Shown here piece by piece: positions 12,701 through 23,450 of a stretch of 64,000 nucleotides of DNA (the stretch's first letter is position 1; each line of letters opens with the position of its first letter). The DNA is from Istiophorus platypterus (Eukaryota; Chordata; Actinopteri; Istiophoriformes; Istiophoridae): NCBI GenBank assembly GCA_016859345.1, contig CM029120.1, positions 2,017,501 through 2,081,500 of the forward strand. The letters run 5' to 3'. The notes beneath the pieces are model-generated. The model did not search any database and was not told where the DNA came from. It was given only the letters and a program-made list of their open reading frames with translations. The translations under genes and the position numbers were made by a program.

Positions 12701-14989
12701 CCAATAAAAATGGATCAATATGGAAGTTTCTGACACTTTTTTTTATGTAAAGGTATTAACAGAAAAAAAACACTGAGGGTGGGAGTCTGGGTGTCGACTT
12801 TTTCATACATATCAGGGCTAAACATAACAAAAAATAAATATAGATGCTGCAAGTATGATGTCATATTAAATATAAACCCAGATCTCCCTCTGTACAAAAG
12901 TTTTCCTGTCGAAGAGAGTCGCGAGGCAGGGCTTGGTTGAATTTTGAAGTGCTTTAATGACAGTCAACCTGTTTTAATCGCACTTTGAGTAAAGATGGGG
13001 ACACTGAACTTTTCTCTAGAATTTTGTGCATCACCGAATTAAATGTGAATTAATTCCTGTTCCCATTAACTGTTAAAACCATTTTATCATATCTTGGGAT
13101 TCTTTTGATTTGTCTGTGTTTCTGCTCTTGTTTCTGCAGATGGAGTATTCGGTGCTGAAGGGATAGATTCTTTTTGGTGGCATGTTCCTTTAATATATGT
13201 TCCTACTGTATTTAATTTGTTTTAAAGGCAATTTTATTTTAAGCTGCAGCCTGCAACCAGGGACCTTTCTTGAGAAGGCTGACATCTGGCCCGTGCACCA
13301 TTAAACGATCCACCGGTTCCAGCTGTCGGACGCCGATCGTGTTAATGCTGAGAGGAAACGACGGCTCGGCCCGGCTCAGCTCCCATACTCCTGATCCCGG
13401 AAACTTCAAAGCTTCACTCTGACGGATCCCCGCGGCCTCAGCTTGCCACGGATTTGGTTTTTTTTAACGTGCCCTCCGCTGAGCTAACGACGACGAAGAC
13501 GCGCTCGTCCGTGCGACGGCCGCGCCTCGCTCTCCGCTCATCGCAGTTCATTCTTTCCTACTGTACTAACACGCGGGGGTATGAGCACACAGAGGAAAAA
13601 GTGTGAGAAAAAACAATTTGTGACCTATTTGGTTATTTTCATCAGGATATGATGACTTTATCTGCTTAGTATGAGGGTGGAGACATAGCACACACACAAC
13701 ACACACACACACACACACGGTGGTTTAACAGGCCTCCACAGGGGGTCTTTGCTACAGCAGAGAGCAGCTGGCTGGCCCTGATACTATTAACAGAAGTGTG
13801 TGTCAGTGTGTGTGTGTGTGTCAGTGTCTGTGTTATGCCTGCATGTGTGTGTGTGTACTCTAGTAAAAATGTTTTTGGCAAAATATGCTATGGGTGTGTG
13901 CGAGGCAAGAAACGGTTTGACTTTAATAATGTGCGCTCCATGAAGAAAAAGAAAAATGTAAACGTGTGAGCGGGAGACAAAGAGGAGAGGGTACAGCAGG
14001 CGGCCAAAAGTATGCGGACAGCCAAAGGTTCCATGTGACAGCTGAACATGAACATTACGGCCGAGACCTTAAATTCTCCACCAGATGTCGGAGGGACCTT
14101 GCTCCCCTTTCAGATAAAACAGCATTAGTGGAGCGTTCAATTTGTCAGACATGGCTGGTGGTCAGGGCTCTGCACTGGCCTGACAAAACTCATAAATCCC
14201 TTTCTGTTATGGCTGAGATATGATCCAGCACCAAACCTACACCTTCCTCAACTGGGCATAAACAATGAGATGAAACAATGGCGTCGACGCACGAAGTTTA
14301 GAAACAGCAGAGACTTAAGGAAAAACAAGTTGAATTAAAAAAAACAAAACAAAACATGCCTTATTCCCCACGGGAGCGTTCACACGTGACTCTGAGGTGG
14401 TTAGCCCAGCTGCTAACCTCGTATCCACACCAGACAAACAGCTCAAATCAGCTTCTTCTGCTATATTATGTATTTCTAGCAGATAAAAAAAAACAAAGGG
14501 TGAATGAGTTATTTATATGAGTGTTAATATCAGATTTTATTTTGATGCATCTGCAGTCAGTGATGCATTTGCAGACTTTCCGCAGAGGCTTTGTTGATAT
14601 GTCACCGCGTGGGGGATATGGTTGGCAACAGATGTCTCAGAATTACAAGCCGTATGCCGACGAGAGGCGGTTGTTCCGCCTCAGCTGCCGGTAATTACGG
14701 TTTACATGGCATGACATGAACGCAGCATCGTCTTAGAAGGGTCGGAGTCTTTCTTTTACAGTCTACAGCCTTTTACATTTACCATTCACGTTCTGCATCG
14801 TGCTGTATGGTGGCTGTTACTTGAAATAGACAAAAGGTACAAAAGTGATTCTGCCTGACGCAGAGTCTTTTCACCAAGACAGAGAATTTCCACCAACCTT
14901 TGTTGAAATTTAAAATGTTTTAATGACACACAACCTACTTTTTTTGTTGTACTGTAAGTAAAGACAGGAAACTGAACTTTGTGTAGGGT

Positions 14990-15280
14990 TGAGAGGAGAA
15001 GGGACGGAGAAGTTAGAGGAAGATAGAAACTAGAGAGAGAGAGATGAGAAAGTGCAGAGTAAGAAGTGTGAAAGTGAAGGAGTGAGTGACGGAGAAAGAG
15101 GAGGGAAAGGTGACATTGAGAAAGAGGGAGAGAGGGAGGTGAGAGAGGAAGGAGGGAGAGAGGGAGTGAGGAGGTGCAAGTCTGAATATAGAGGAGAGGG
15201 AAGGGTGAGAGACACCAAGCAAGACAGAGGAGAGAGAGCAAGAGAGAGCGAGAGAGAGAGAGAGAGAGAAGTGACATTTG
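14990..15280 (+). repeat. GA-rich low-complexity tract
   Basis: Nearly pure purine sequence built from GAGA, GGAG and AGAG words, ending in a (GA)n run at about 15246-15270. The long open frames over it on either strand are composition artefacts. Confidence 0.8.
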
Positions 15281-15771
15281 AAAATTGAGGAGAGCAGAGA
15301 AGGACAATTGTTAGTGTGTGTGTTTGTGTGTATGTGTGTGTGTTGCAGCCGCTGCTTCCCCTAACCAGCGGATGTTAAAGTCATTTCTGTATCGGGGCAG
15401 TAATTTTTCCCATGATCCTCTTGTCCCTCAGGCCCCTGATGCTGACGCCATTTTTAAAACGCTGACGTCGGCACATGGGAAACGAAGAAGGTATCCGATC
15501 GGATATCTGATGAAAGATTTGCTCACAAGCAGCTGGTTAAATCGTTATAGCATTATTATGACATCGTTATGACATCATTACGACACTTATTGAAAACAAA
15601 GCAGACACAAAGATCAGATCCAGGATCAGACCAAACGATATACGGGTCTAATCGAGGCCTGGTCTGAAGAAAAATAATCGTATTTGTCTGTTCACGGTCA
15701 TGAACTGAGGAGGTGCCATGTGAGGCGCCGGTGTTACGAGTTCACCATCAAGGAACGTTATAGTTAAGAAT

Positions 15772-15990
15772 CGATTTATGCTTCTGCGTCAAACCTACCT
15801 GATGTTCATTTCCCACAAAATGTAGCTACGCCTCGTGGCGACGCAGACCACAAGATCTGTGACTGGTTGGCTCGGTAGCGTCGGATTTCCGGCTCCTCCT
15901 CCAGGCCGCCGGGCCGCCGGGCCGCCGGGCCGCCAGGTGGCCGGTGCGTTTCATCCGATCCCTGATTGGTTCAGCCAGTCGCTGGCTGAA
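15772..15990 (-). mobile_element. MITE-like element, copy C, with GC-rich 9-bp repeats
   Basis: It begins CGATTTATGCTTCTGCGTC on the plus strand. Read on the minus strand it carries the CCAACCAGTCACAG block and the adjoining GACGCAG-like words seen in copies A, B and D. The far side merges into a GGGCCGCC-type 9-bp tandem array at about 15904-15940, which is unlike the other copies and may be a local expansion. Confidence 0.55.
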
Positions 15991-16428
15991 CCGAGTGGTG
16001 AAAGCAAGGGGCCAGAGTTGGGGCCTGTGAGGAGAATGAGACTTTTGTCTCACTCGTAGTCCATTATTACAATGACTTCTGCCAAGGAGGTTGTGATCAA
16101 ACACTCCAATACACAAACCCATGTTTTTTTGTTTGTCAGCAGAATTAAACGAACCTACAGACCCAATTTCCACCAAACTTGGTGGTTGGCTGGAAATTGA
16201 ACCAGGGAAGAACCCATTAAATTTTGGGGAAGCTCTGGATTGTTTACTATGAATTTCCAGTTTTCCCTCTGAAGTCTGGTGTATGTTCTTTAACACCAGC
16301 CACCAACCACTTAGCAAACTCAAGGCGAAGAGAAAAAGCAAATCCCCAGAATGTTGAACAGTTACTTTAAGGTATGAAGTCACCTCAACGATGTTGCTTT
16401 GTTTAGGGAAGCAGGCACTAACACACAG

Positions 16429-16432
<4 letters not shown>

Positions 16433-16481
<49 letters not shown>

Positions 16482-16498
16482 CACACACACACACCTGC
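16433..16498 (+). repeat. (CA)n microsatellite
   Basis: About 30 CA units with one CG interruption. Confidence 0.9.
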
Positions 16499-18444
16499 AA
16501 ACACACACATTCCACTGACAGTAAATGCACACTGCTCTGTTTCCAGTAGGTGAAGGATGAATGCAGCTGTAGAATAAAAACCAACTGACAGGAACAACCA
16601 ATTCAGTCGACTCATACGGGAAGACTCTAAAAATGTGTGTATGTGTGTGTGTGTGTGTGTGTGTTGGTGTGTGTCCAGAGAGGGAAACAGCCTCGCTGTT
16701 TAATTGAAACAAAAGCCTGTAATGAATCATTTCTCTCTGCGTCTCCTCCGGGAGGCGAAGCAGCGTTCGGTTTGTTTGTTTCAAGTCTGACCAGCAGCTC
16801 GGCCGCTCGCAGCTGCACAAATCAACAGCAACAACAACTTCGGTTCAGTCACTCTGCAGCAACAAGCTGAGGTTCAGTCATAGACAGAACAAATGAATTC
16901 TCTCTGGGGGAGAAACGAAATAGAGGGTGACACTGTTTCTAAATGTTGTCAAACATGTCTTTGAAATTAGCTCACTGTAATCTTAATTATCAGCTGACGA
17001 CCAATAACAACAGCTATGTTGTTTATAGTGTAGCTTTTGTCTTAGTAAACTACAGTATTACAGAGTTTGAAATGTAGAACAAAACACAAAAACAAAGTGC
17101 AACTGAGGAACTCCATCCACAAAGTATTTGGTCACAAACCAAAGCACTGGTCCAATTAATATTTTGACCTGATGGTGGTGCTAGAGGGGAAAGTCAGAGA
17201 AAACCAAAGTCAAGAGGATTCATCGTCCAAGAACCACGAACATCTGTGCACATCAATCCATCTAATAGATTATGGGATGTTTCATTTTAGACCAAAGCGG
17301 TGGATCAACCAGCACAGTCATCCGCAGAGCCTAGCTTGGCTAAATATTTAATAATATATAATTGTAATGTATTTAATAATATATAATAATAATTGTAATG
17401 TAATATAATTGTAATGTTTTTTTCATATATCATATATTTTAAGCTGCTTTATAGAGTTTCATGCATGTGACGTAGTCAGTGGCGTCTGGATGTTTTATGG
17501 TGTCTCTATATGAACCTTATCTCTTCCTCAATTACAGCGCTTGAAACAACCCGAAACAGAACAAATGATTCTGATTATGTTTGATCGTCCCGTGTTCACG
17601 GCTGCGCCCTGAGATAAAAAGCTCAATCAAAAAAAAGTTCCCATGTAAAAAGCAGAACAAACACAATAAAAGTTTGAACATTAACCAAAGCACGAGAGGC
17701 AGCCGCAGAACCGTTTGTTGTCTCTGCTGGAAGCGTAACACCAGTCAGTCAGTTTGTCCGTCAGTAATATTTCATAAAGTGCTTCAGTTCACCTGTATCA
17801 CCATGGCAACCCCAGCCTGTTTTTTAATTGGAGCCCGAGGCCAGTCTGCATCCCTTTCATCTTCCACACACACACACACACACACAAAAAGACACACACA
17901 GGCTGGATGCATCTCTGCTCACTGAGACACACACAAACACACTTCCTCTGTTTCTAACACTCACACTCACAAGCTAACACACACACACACACACACACAC
18001 ACTCTTCGCTCCGATGTGATGTCAGTCATGACTCTTGATGTTCGAGGTGCAAAATCCTGGTCCACGAGTTGGTTTGTACATGTGTGTGTGTTTGTGTGTG
18101 TGTTCAAACAGTCAAACAGTCAAACACCACACACAGTTTTGTAGGTCACAATAGTTGTTGTGTTGCCAACGAAACACAGGTTCAAAGCTGAAAATAGTTC
18201 ATCTTGACTGGGAGAATGTTGGGTCTCTGTAAATAATGATATTATACAGTTCCATATAAATAAAAATTGAATTGAACTGAGCCCAATTGAAGTGAACCCA
18301 AGGGTCATGAGTTCAAGTAGCTTTTTACCTATAGTTATGTCTGGTTTAGCGACATCTAGTGGCAAGGTTAGAGAAATGATGCACTTATACGACTAAACCC
18401 CTACGGCAAAATACTTTTAACTGAAGGAAATGCAATCCAAGAGA

Positions 18445-18512
18445 CCAGGTCCACATCCAAGGACCAGGTCCACATCCACAGACCAGGTCCACATCCACAG
18501 ACCAGGTTCAAG
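18445..18512 (+). repeat. 20-bp tandem repeat (GACCAGGTCCACATCC)
   Basis: The unit GACCAGGTCCACATCCACA repeats about three and a half times with small changes. It is a short minisatellite with no coding sense. Confidence 0.8.
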
Positions 18513-18887
18513 TCCAGACCCCCTTCTGCAGTTTAAGCAACAATAACAATTTGGTTCAGGTCCAGGCAAAGATGGTGGTCCTGGGTTAGGGGATAAATAA
18601 ATAGGTGTCTGAAGTCACTGTGTCTGAAGTCACTGTGAACTTTTTCTGGATCAAACCAGAACCAGGAACTTTTTTCTGAACCAGTTCCTGAGAATCTAAA
18701 CCAGAAACCAGTTTAATGAAGCTGAGGTCTCCACAGGCTACTTTTATTTAACCCAAACCATGATCTTCCTCTATAACTAACCAGCTTTTTCTTATTGCCT
18801 AAACCAAACTAGACCTGTTGTTTAGCATTGTCACTATAATAAAAAGTTGCATAATTATTTTTTTGAATTGGTTTTTAACATTTTACC

Positions 18888-18907
18888 TCTGGCAGTAGGG
18901 GGCGCCA
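18888..18907 (+). promoter_or_regulatory. CTCF-like motif
   Basis: CTGGCAGTAGGGGGCGCCAT matches the core of the vertebrate CTCF consensus (CAGNAGGGGGCGC). A second, better match lies at 46338-46356 in the same orientation. This is a motif match only. Confidence 0.4.
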
Positions 18908-20357
18908 TTACAGGAGATGCTCCCATGGGATGAATCAGAGGTTGGGGACTGACGACCTGCGTGGTCGCTGAGGTTGGACAACTTGTTGAACCTTACAGGG
19001 GAACAAATAAATCATAGGTTCTATGTTAAACCGATGGCTTTTCTCCATTCAGACTCCGTTCTACCCTGATTTTAAATGCTCAGGCTTTATCAGCGAGACG
19101 GGACCAGGAATGAGGGGCGGTTTTCTCCCCCCATGATTCATCTGAAAAGCTGCTGAGCTGTTGGAGTCTTGATTAATTAATAGCCATCATTAGTCAGGGA
19201 GACACTCGTCCCTTTTCAGTCACAGAGGGCCCAATAAAAATCTCATTATCTGCTGCCAACAACCCACAACTGCACAATGAAAATTCATCTGTTCTGGCTC
19301 AGATGCTTTAAAAAAGCAACACCGGCAAAAGCTACAGCTGATAACAATAATAATTAGATGAAATTAATAGATAAAACGTATACTTTCCAGGGGATATAAA
19401 ATCAAACGTGTCAGTCAAAAGCCATGTTTGAAGAGGCCTGTTTTGGGCTAATATGTAAGAGGAAATGCAGAAACAGCTCTGCAGATTGTGAAAGGATTCT
19501 TTCCGCACTTAAGGGGCCTCTGTACACATGGGTTCATCCAGTCAGGAATTTAGTTCGGAGCTAATTCATTTTGTGCTTTCTAACTGCATAATTGAATCTC
19601 AGAACCAAATTGTGGAAGCAATGGGCGGCTGCATTTCAGGGTAAATTGCAGATGATTTATTATTTGATTCTTTGCTCAAGAGCAGGACGTGCAGTCGGGA
19701 TGAAACGAAGGCACCGAGAACTTTTCTTCATTAAACGGTACAGAGAAATGGTCTGAGATGCTTCTGTATGAAACTGAGGCAAACCGGGCTTCAATAACCA
19801 CACATATGATCTGAATCAAACTCCCAAACTCCCAAATCTCCGGCCAATGGTTTGGAGTTAACAGACATGATTCCTACCTTTGTAGAGGGAAGCTAAGCCT
19901 GGAGTGGTCGCCACACCTTTTTTTTTCCTAGTTAAATTAACTCCACCTGACTGATGTGAATATTGAAATTTGATCACGATGTGACATCAATCAACAGCGT
20001 CTTTGAACGTGAAACCCCGTGATCAGATGTCATTGTCCACATACGTCATTTAAATACAAAGCCAAAAATTGCAGTTAAATTAGGGGGTTCACCCTGGAAA
20101 TGAAAGCTCAACTGCAGAAGAAGATGCAAACCCACTATATACTGATGTCTGCAGCCTCGAGATCTAGTTTAAAACCTGCTCTCCTTAAGTGAGACTGATC
20201 TTTAGAAGAAGCAGCCACCGAAACACTTCTGCTCACACTGCTGAATGAACCAAATTTCCTCAAAGCTCATAATTCAGTGACCAGGAAGTAGAAGTAGACA
20301 CCGATTCTCTGGGCTGCTGGGTCACTGCTGAGCCATGGTCAGGACCAAGAGCTGTAG

Positions 20358-20431
20358 AGGCGCCGCTGGGATTCGAACCCAGGATGTCCTGTTTACGAGA
20401 CAGGCGCTTTGAACCACTAAGCCACAGCGCC
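20358..20431 (-). tRNA. tRNA-Thr (anticodon CGU), copy 1
   Basis: A 74-nt cloverleaf on the minus strand. The acceptor is GGCGCTG paired with CGGCGCC (U6-G67 wobble), with U as discriminator. The anticodon stem CCTGT/ACAGG encloses loop CTCGTAA, so the anticodon is CGU and decodes ACG. Internal Pol III promoter boxes are present: A box TGGCTTAGTGG and B box GGTTCGAATCC. The D loop reads GTGGTTCAAAGC where the other CGU copies have GTGGGTCAAAGC. Pair 4-69 is G-C. No run of four T occurs in the first 180 or so bases downstream. Confidence 0.93.
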
Positions 20432-20655
20432 TGCATGAGTGAGAAAGATTTTGATGAATGAAGGCTTTTGAAGAATATTCTTCTAGAATACCAAAGCAAA
20501 ACAACAGTTTTATTTGCGTCTTTAAAGTGAGCGACCGACCCAGATTTCTACTTTCAGTTGACATGAAAAGAATCACAACGATGCAACGAGGGAAGGTTTC
20601 ATCGTTTTCTGTGTAACCTTCATCATAAATCAAAACTGTCCTTTTTTCTTTCTTT

Positions 20656-20690
<35 letters not shown>

Positions 20691-20917
20691 TTTTTTTATC
20701 ATTTTCATTATCATTACACAAGGAAAAAAGGACAAAGATACAGATTTGCATCACAGAACAGAACAACAGAATCACCAGGTGAAAACAACATCAACAAAAA
20801 TAACAAATAGAGACAAATAATAATATACACAGACAAAGAAATATATATATGTCTCAAAGAATGACACTGAAAGATTAAATTCTTCTCTTGATTCTAATCA
20901 GTGTCCCATAAAGCAGA

Positions 20918-20991
20918 AGGTGCTGCTGGGATTCGAACCCAGGATCTCCTGTTTACAAGACAGGCGCTTTGACCCGCTAAGCCACAGCACC
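20918..20991 (-). tRNA. tRNA-Thr (anticodon UGU), copy 2
   Basis: A 74-nt cloverleaf on the minus strand. The acceptor GGTGCTG pairs fully with CAGCACC, with U as discriminator. Loop CTTGTAA gives anticodon UGU (decodes ACA). The A box is TGGCTTAGCGG and the B box GGTTCGAATCC. Pair 4-69 is G-C. The first T4 or longer run downstream is about 118 nt away. Confidence 0.94.
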
Positions 20992-21096
20992 TCTCTGACC
21001 ACACGAGACCTAACAGACGTGTTTCTCAGCAAACATTTGACTTACAGCAAAAAAAAGAAGAAAAGAAGGTACAGGTGCTAATGATGTAAGTTAAGG

Positions 21097-22029
21097 TATG
21101 AATTCTTATATGTCTCTATGGGTTAAAATCCCGACTCTTCTTTCCTCTGGAACCGTTGCCACAGGTAAACAAAGCTAACCAACAGTACACAGCAATGTAG
21201 CTGGGTTTTTACCTAATAAGAAAGATGACTTATTGGTATATTAATGTATAGCTGATATTGTCAATTAACCCATAAGAACCAATTGTGACACATTTTTCAC
21301 AAACTCAAATGGTGGCAAATTAATGGGCCTTTCAACGTTTTTCAATATTTCCAAAAATTTTCTCATAAGGAAACACGAGACTGGGCTGTTTGGGGTTAAA
21401 AATGCACGAAACGCTTAGTTTCTGTTATTGATTTTCTCCAAACTATCATAGAATAATTTCTTTTTTTTGCCATTTTGACTGCAGCAACATCTTTTGGTTA
21501 CGAGGAAGTGAAGCATTATTTGCAGGAGAGGAAACAGCCATTATTATAAAAGAGCTAGAAAAGGCATAGCAGACAATAGTGGACTGACTGAATGTGTAAG
21601 TGGCCTAAAAATATAAATTTACTAATCACAGATCTTGTCTGAATCTGTCATATTCAGCATTTAAGTATAATAAATAATTACTTGTCATTTTCCCACATTA
21701 ACAGTCGTAACTACACTTTGCTGTTAAGGTGTAAGTCAATATTCGGTTTCTCAGTAACATATGTGTATGAATTTCTCTTCATACAGAGCAAACATGAACC
21801 TGGCCATGTATTAAAGTGAAATACATACATGACATGTGTTTTCAGTTTCAGCAACAGTGAATCTGTGATTGACTGTCAGTGTCACTTTTCAGTATTACTT
21901 AAACCCACTATAACATAGCCCAACCTGCTCATCCTGGCTCAGACTTTCTGGAGCAGGAAAGAGCCTGGGTTTACTGAAACCATCCTCTGGTGACTTGCTG
22001 ACAGAGAACAAGTGAGAACCAGGGGGACG
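21097..22029. other. Unique spacer between tRNA units 1 and 2
   Basis: About 930 bases of AT-rich, non-repetitive sequence with no gene. It separates unit 1 from the directly adjoining units 2 and 3, so it was either inserted after duplication or is the ancestral flank. Confidence 0.6.
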
Positions 22030-22066
22030 TGTGATGCTGGGTCACGGTCAGAACACAGAGCTGTAG

Positions 22067-22140
22067 AGGCGCTGCTGGGATTCGAACCCAGGATGTCCTG
22101 TTTACGAGACAGGCGCTTTGACCCACTAAGCCACAGCGCC
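22067..22140 (-). tRNA. tRNA-Thr (anticodon CGU), copy 3
   Basis: A 74-nt cloverleaf on the minus strand. The acceptor GGCGCTG is fully Watson-Crick paired with CAGCGCC, which differs from copy 1 at position 67. The loop CTCGTAA has anticodon CGU. A and B boxes are intact and pair 4-69 is G-C. I find no run of four T within roughly 400 bases downstream, so any Pol III termination must use a non-canonical or distant signal. Confidence 0.94.
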
Positions 22141-22369
22141 TGCATGAGTGAGAAAGATTTTGATGAATGAAGGCTTTTGAAGAATATTCTTCTAGAATAT
22201 CAAAGCAAAACAACAGTTTTATTTGCGTCTTTAAAGTGAGCGACTGACCCAGATTTCTTCTTTCAGTTGACATGAAATGAATCACAACGATGCAACGAGG
22301 GAAGGTTTCATCGTTTTCTGTGTAACCTTCATCATAAATCAAAACTGTCCTTTTTTCTGTCTTTTTCAA

Positions 22370-22414
<45 letters not shown>

Positions 22415-22641
22415 TTTTTTTTTCATTTTCATTATCATTACACAAGGAAAAAAGGACAAAGATACAGATTTGCATCACAGAACAGAACAACAGAATCACC
22501 AGGTGAAAACAACATCAACAAAAATAACAAATAGAGACAAATAATAATATACACAGACAAAGAAATATATATATGTCTCAAAGAATGACACTGAAAGATT
22601 AAATTCTTCTCTTGATTCTAATCAGTGTCCCATAAAGCAGA

Positions 22642-22715
22642 AGGTGCTGCTGGGATTCGAACCCAGGATCTCCTGTTTACAAGACAGGCGCTTTGACCCG
22701 CTAAGCCACAGCACC
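22642..22715 (-). tRNA. tRNA-Thr (anticodon UGU), copy 4
   Basis: Identical in sequence to copy 2: acceptor GGTGCTG/CAGCACC, loop CTTGTAA, intact A and B boxes and a G4-C69 pair. Its 5' flank contains a run of ten A followed by AGAAGAAAAG, which also serves as the 3' flank of copy 5. Confidence 0.94.
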
Positions 22716-22813
22716 TCTCTGACCACACGAGACCTAACAGACGTGTTTCTCAGCAAACATTTGACTTACAGCAAAAAAAAAAGAAGAAAAGAAGGTACAG
22801 GTGCTAATGATGT

Positions 22814-22887
22814 AAGCGCCGCTGGGATTCGAACCCAGGATGTCCTGTTTACGAGACAGGCGCTTTGACCCACTAAGCCACAGCGCC
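22814..22887 (-). tRNA. tRNA-Thr (anticodon CGU), copy 5, altered 3' acceptor end
   Basis: A 74-nt cloverleaf with loop CTCGTAA (anticodon CGU) and intact A and B boxes. The duplication joint replaces the 3' terminal base, so pair 1-72 is G-U instead of G-C. The rest of the acceptor is CGGCGC as in copy 1, with U6-G67 wobble. Unlike the other copies it has a T4 run about 24 nt downstream, contributed by the joined tail of unit 2. It is probably still functional, but the terminal wobble could affect end processing or charging. Confidence 0.88.
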
Positions 22888-23116
22888 TGCATGAGTGAGA
22901 AAGATTTTGATGAATGAAGGCTTTTGAAGAATATTCTTCTAGAATATCAAAGCAAAACAACAGTTTTATTTGCGTCTTTAAAGTGAGCGACTGACCCAGA
23001 TTTCTTCTTTCAGTTGACATGAAATGAATCACAACGATGCAACGAGGGAAGGTTTCATCGTTTTCTGTGTAACCTTCATCATAAATCAAAACTGTCCTTT
23101 TTTCTGTCTTTTTCAA

Positions 23117-23149
<33 letters not shown>

Positions 23150-23376
23150 TTTTTTTTTCATTTTCATTATCATTACACAAGGAAAAAAGGACAAAGATAC
23201 AGATTTGCATCACAGAACAGAACAACAGAATCACCAGGTGAAAACAACATCAACAAAAATAACAAATAGAGACAAATAATAATATACACAGACAAAGAAA
23301 TATATATATGTCTCAAAGAATGACACTGAAAGATTAAATTCTTCTCTTGATTCTGATCAGTGTCCCATAAAGCAGA

Positions 23377-23450
23377 AGGTGCTGCTGGGATTCGAACCCA
23401 GGATCTCCTGTTTACAAGACAGGCGCTTTGACCCGCTAAGCCACAGCACC
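23377..23450 (-). tRNA. tRNA-Thr (anticodon UGU), copy 6
   Basis: Identical in sequence to copies 2 and 4: acceptor GGTGCTG/CAGCACC, loop CTTGTAA, A and B boxes intact and G4-C69. It is the rightmost and therefore the first-transcribed gene of the leftward-oriented cluster. Confidence 0.94.

Larger units (their letters stand above)
8101..15771. other. Gene-poor flank
   Basis: No supported gene. It contains a GGT/G run (9714-9748), a CG-rich patch at about 11970-12200, CA-rich tracts near 12350-12410 and 13690-13720, a GA-rich block (14990-15280) and otherwise AT-rich unique sequence. 14510-14720 has the look of a conserved non-coding block and is treated in the findings. An open frame at 10490-10698 follows a pyrimidine-rich AG but matches nothing I know. 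Confidence 0.6.
15991..20309. other. Gene-poor flank left of the tRNA cluster
   Basis: No supported gene. Contents are CA/GT runs (16433-16498, about 16630-16665, 17863-17886, 17977-18001), a 20-bp tandem repeat (18445-18512), a CTCF-like word (18888-18907) and a low-repeat block at 19190-19700 that could be a conserved non-coding element. Confidence 0.6.
20310..21096. repeat. tRNA-Thr tandem unit 1
   Basis: The first of three homologous units. Order on the plus strand: tRNA-Thr(CGU) on the minus strand, a spacer with a (CAT)n run (about 20659-20690), a block of shared unique sequence, tRNA-Thr(UGU) on the minus strand, and an A-rich tail ending near GCTAATGATGTAAG. Unit 1 differs from units 2 and 3 at several spacer positions where those two agree. 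Unit 1 is therefore the outlier, and units 2 and 3 separated more recently. Confidence 0.85.
22030..22813. repeat. tRNA-Thr tandem unit 2
   Basis: The second unit, nearly identical to unit 3 across the spacer. It contains the longest (CAT)n run of the three (about 22371-22413). A short homology upstream of the CGU gene (CTGGGTCACGGTCAGAAC) is shared with unit 1. The unit ends at GATGTAAG, where unit 3 starts directly inside the tRNA 3' end. Confidence 0.85.

Noticed and set aside
14786..15307. 173-codon minus-strand Ser/Leu-rich frame
   Set aside because: It is produced by the GA-rich low-complexity tract.
15826..16584. 252-codon minus-strand frame
   Set aside because: It runs through MITE copy C and a CA microsatellite (poly Cys-Val) and has no recognisable domain.
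20322..23194. Minus-strand frames with poly-Met and the plus-strand frame with poly-His across the tRNA cluster
   Set aside because: They cross tRNA genes and the CAT triplet run and are repeated only because the tRNA unit is duplicated.
20358..23450. Regularly spaced near-identical 74-base repeats resembling a CRISPR array
   Set aside because: The repeats fold as tRNA-Thr with A and B boxes, the spacers are long and mutually homologous, and the genome is a vertebrate.
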